NCBI GenBank assembly: GCA_902578545.1
Contig: CACHDI010000002.1
Location: forward strand, 1-64,000
DNA: 64,000 nt
Direction of reading: 5' to 3'
Source of the DNA: an uncultured Alphaproteobacteria bacterium
GTDB lineage: Bacteria; Pseudomonadota; Alphaproteobacteria; Rhodobacterales; Rhodobacteraceae
A program made the translations under genes and the position numbers. Positions 62,551 through 64,000 of this stretch are shown here, one piece after another. The notes beneath the pieces are model-generated. The model saw only the letters and a program-made list of their open reading frames with translations. It did not search any database and had not been told where the DNA came from. Position 1 is the stretch's first letter, and each line of letters begins with the position of its first letter.

Positions 62551-63411
62551 ATGAACTCAATTGATAAATCTTTCGTAAATAAATATAAAAAAAACGGCTT
62601 TTGCTATGGTATAGAAATATTCTCAGAAAATGAAACCAATAATATACGTTCAGAAATTGAAGATCTTGAATTGAAATTCAAGAATGGAGTCTCTGGGCAA
62701 AAGTTAGATCAATATTTTAGGGTTAATGGCCATATCGTAATTCCTTTATTAGCTAATTTGTCAAAATCACCAAAAATTTTAGACCATGTTGAGTTATTAC
62801 TAGGATCCAATATTTTAGTTTGGTCTGTCGAACTTTTTATTAAAGAACCTGGATCTTCTAAAATTGTATCTTGGCACCAAGATCTTACCTATTGGGGAAT
62901 GGGTGAAACTGACGGTGAAGTAACAGCTTGGATTGCTTTAAGTAATGTAACCATTGAAGCGGGTTGTATGCGTTTTATCCCAGGAAGTCACAATAAAAAC
63001 ATTCTTAAACATGAAGATACATTTCATAAGGATAATTTGTTATCAAGAGGTCAAGAAATTAAAGGAATTAGTGAAAAGGATGCAGTATTTGCACCATTAA
63101 GACCAGGTGAAATGTCATTACACCATGGTAAATGTCTTCATGCGTCTGGTATTAATAATTCAAATGAAAGGCGTATTGGTGTGGCAATAAGATATGTTAA
63201 ACCTGATGTTAAAGGTACAGACAATGATCACGATTTTGCAATGCTAGTAAGAGGTTTGGATGATAAAAGTGGTTGGTATAATTTTGCAGGACCTAGAGGG
63301 TTATTTAACAAAAAAGACCTTGTTATTTATAATTATATTCTAAACTACCAATCAAAAGTATTAATGGCAGGTGCTAATACAAATGAAGGCATGTACAAAA
63401 CTATCAAGTAA
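62551..63411 (+). CDS. phytanoyl-CoA dioxygenase (PhyH) family protein, second copy
   Basis: 286 residues. The iron triad is His109 and Asp111 in VSWHQDLTYWG and His197 in GKCLHASGINN. Arg208 in NERRIGVAIRYV would hold 2-oxoglutarate. Other family segments are GSHNKNILKHED, LRPGEMSLHHG and AWIALSNVTIEAGCMRFIPG. It is clearly diverged from the copy at 42586, so a different substrate is likely. Followed by an EamA gene 70 bases later. Confidence 0.88.
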   Translation: MNSIDKSFVNKYKKNGFCYGIEIFSENETNNIRSEIEDLELKFKNGVSGQKLDQYFRVNGHIVIPLLANLSKSPKILDHVELLLGSNILVWSVELFIKEPGSSKIVSWHQDLTYWGMGETDGEVTAWIALSNVTIEAGCMRFIPGSHNKNILKHEDTFHKDNLLSRGQEIKGISEKDAVFAPLRPGEMSLHHGKCLHASGINNSNERRIGVAIRYVKPDVKGTDNDHDFAMLVRGLDDKSGWYNFAGPRGLFNKKDLVIYNYILNYQSKVLMAGANTNEGMYKTIK

Positions 63412-63481
63412 TTTTATTCAAAAGATATAATCCTAAATATAATTAAAATAAAAATTACAAAAATAAAATTAAGAAAACTAC

Positions 63482-64000
63482 ATGAATATAAAAGGGGGTC
63501 TATTTATTGCAATTGGAATGTTAGTTTTAGCAATTGGTGACAATTATATCCGTTTTATAACTGATAAAATTGGCCTTTGGCAATTTCATTTTATGCGAAG
63601 TTTAATCGCAATACCTTTGCTAATTTTATTTTCATTCAATCAAAATTATAAAATAATTTTTCCAAAAAAATTTAAACTTGTATTCTATAGAACAGCTTTA
63701 ATGGTCATTTCTATGTTAATATATTTCGGATGCTTAGCCTTTTTTCCAATAGCTCAGGTGGCAGCTGGTCTTTTTACTTCACCCATTTTTGTAATAATTT
63801 TTTCTAGATTCATATATAGAGAAGAGCTTAACTTTATCAAAATAGCTTCTGTTTTCATTGGCAGTTTAGGAGTATTGATAGTCTTAAACATAAATATATG
63901 GGATTTTACATTTGGAACTATATTTCCAATACTAGCTGGGGCTTTTTATGCTTTATCCTCTATTACAACGAGAAAATGGTGTAAAGAAGAAGATTCTAGG
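63482..64000 (+). CDS. EamA/DMT-family transporter, truncated by window end
   Basis: 173 codons are open from the ATG at 63482 to the last base, with no stop. It has GGLFIAIGMLVLAIGDNYIR, a long hydrophobic N-terminal half with FHFMRSLIAIPLLILFSFN, VAAGLFTSPIFVIIFSRFIY and INIWDFTFGTIFPILAGAFY. This is the first EamA half plus the start of the second; the rest lies outside the window. It is the third EamA homologue in this window (others at 14688 and 60925). Confidence 0.85.
   Translation, partial: MNIKGGLFIAIGMLVLAIGDNYIRFITDKIGLWQFHFMRSLIAIPLLILFSFNQNYKIIFPKKFKLVFYRTALMVISMLIYFGCLAFFPIAQVAAGLFTSPIFVIIFSRFIYREELNFIKIASVFIGSLGVLIVLNINIWDFTFGTIFPILAGAFYALSSITTRKWCKEEDSR

Overview
The window is strongly AT-rich, gene-dense (no gene-free stretch over about 300 bases, many 1-8 base gene overlaps) and starts many genes with TTG or GTG. 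The protein families (O-acetylhomoserine sulfhydrylase next to a CoA-binding protein, an RlmB methyltransferase gene beside tRNA-Tyr, GlxBCD/MgsABC-type proteins, FrcBCA-like and GlpSTPQ-like ABC systems, MipA, many Gfo/Idh/MocA and PhyH proteins) point to a streamlined marine alphaproteobacterium. A lineage such as AEGEAN-169/HIMB59 would fit the low GC and heavy sugar transport, but this is inference. No mobile element, phage gene, CRISPR array or rRNA was seen.

Region 1 (1-5.1 kb): a cut tRNA-Tyr, a secreted ankyrin protein, rlmB, a CoA-binding protein, a metY-like gene and an orphan GspC/PilP-like membrane protein. Region 2 (5.1-14.6 kb): a polyol/sugar import system with one binding protein, two permeases, a tiny membrane protein and two different ATPases. 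It is followed by split dihydroxyacetone-kinase-type subunits DhaL and DhaK, with a divergent oxidoreductase and TIM-barrel isomerase. Region 3 (14.7-19.2 kb): an EamA carrier, a glutaminyl cyclase and a NitT/TauT-type ABC importer.

Region 4 (19.2-33.6 kb): a large carbohydrate island. It holds an amidohydrolase lactonase, an SMP-30 lactonase, an isomerase, a ribokinase, an aldo-keto reductase, a pair resembling E. coli SgcQ/SgcX (BtpA family plus M42 peptidase family), a second sugar ABC importer with a Tat-type binding protein, a FucU/RbsD mutarotase, a second ribokinase and a second Gfo/Idh oxidoreductase. Region 5 (33.6-42.6 kb): a ribose/fructose-type importer with a PfkB kinase, a fused E1 alpha-beta 2-oxoacid dehydrogenase and a free-standing lipoyl domain. 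Divergent from these run the ATPase, a second FucU/RbsD, a GAF protein and a small partner.

Region 6 (42.6-64 kb): mixed housekeeping and accessory enzymes. These are two PhyH dioxygenases, a VOC-cupin fusion, pirin, a haloalkane-dehalogenase-like hydrolase, small ferredoxin-fold-like proteins, an acyl-CoA synthetase, a rhodanese, an old-yellow-enzyme, an ABC exporter, the MgsABC/GlxBCD trio, MipA, a thioredoxin-fold protein, MAPEG, GFA, and two EamA carriers (the last cut by the window end).

Two system-level patterns stand out. All four binding-protein genes are separated from the downstream transport gene by a strong hairpin. No classical DNA-binding regulator was recognised in the 64 kb, so expression is probably tuned by these intercistronic structures rather than by local repressors. 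The most unusual candidate is the E1 plus lone lipoyl domain embedded in a sugar-import operon without any E2 or E3.
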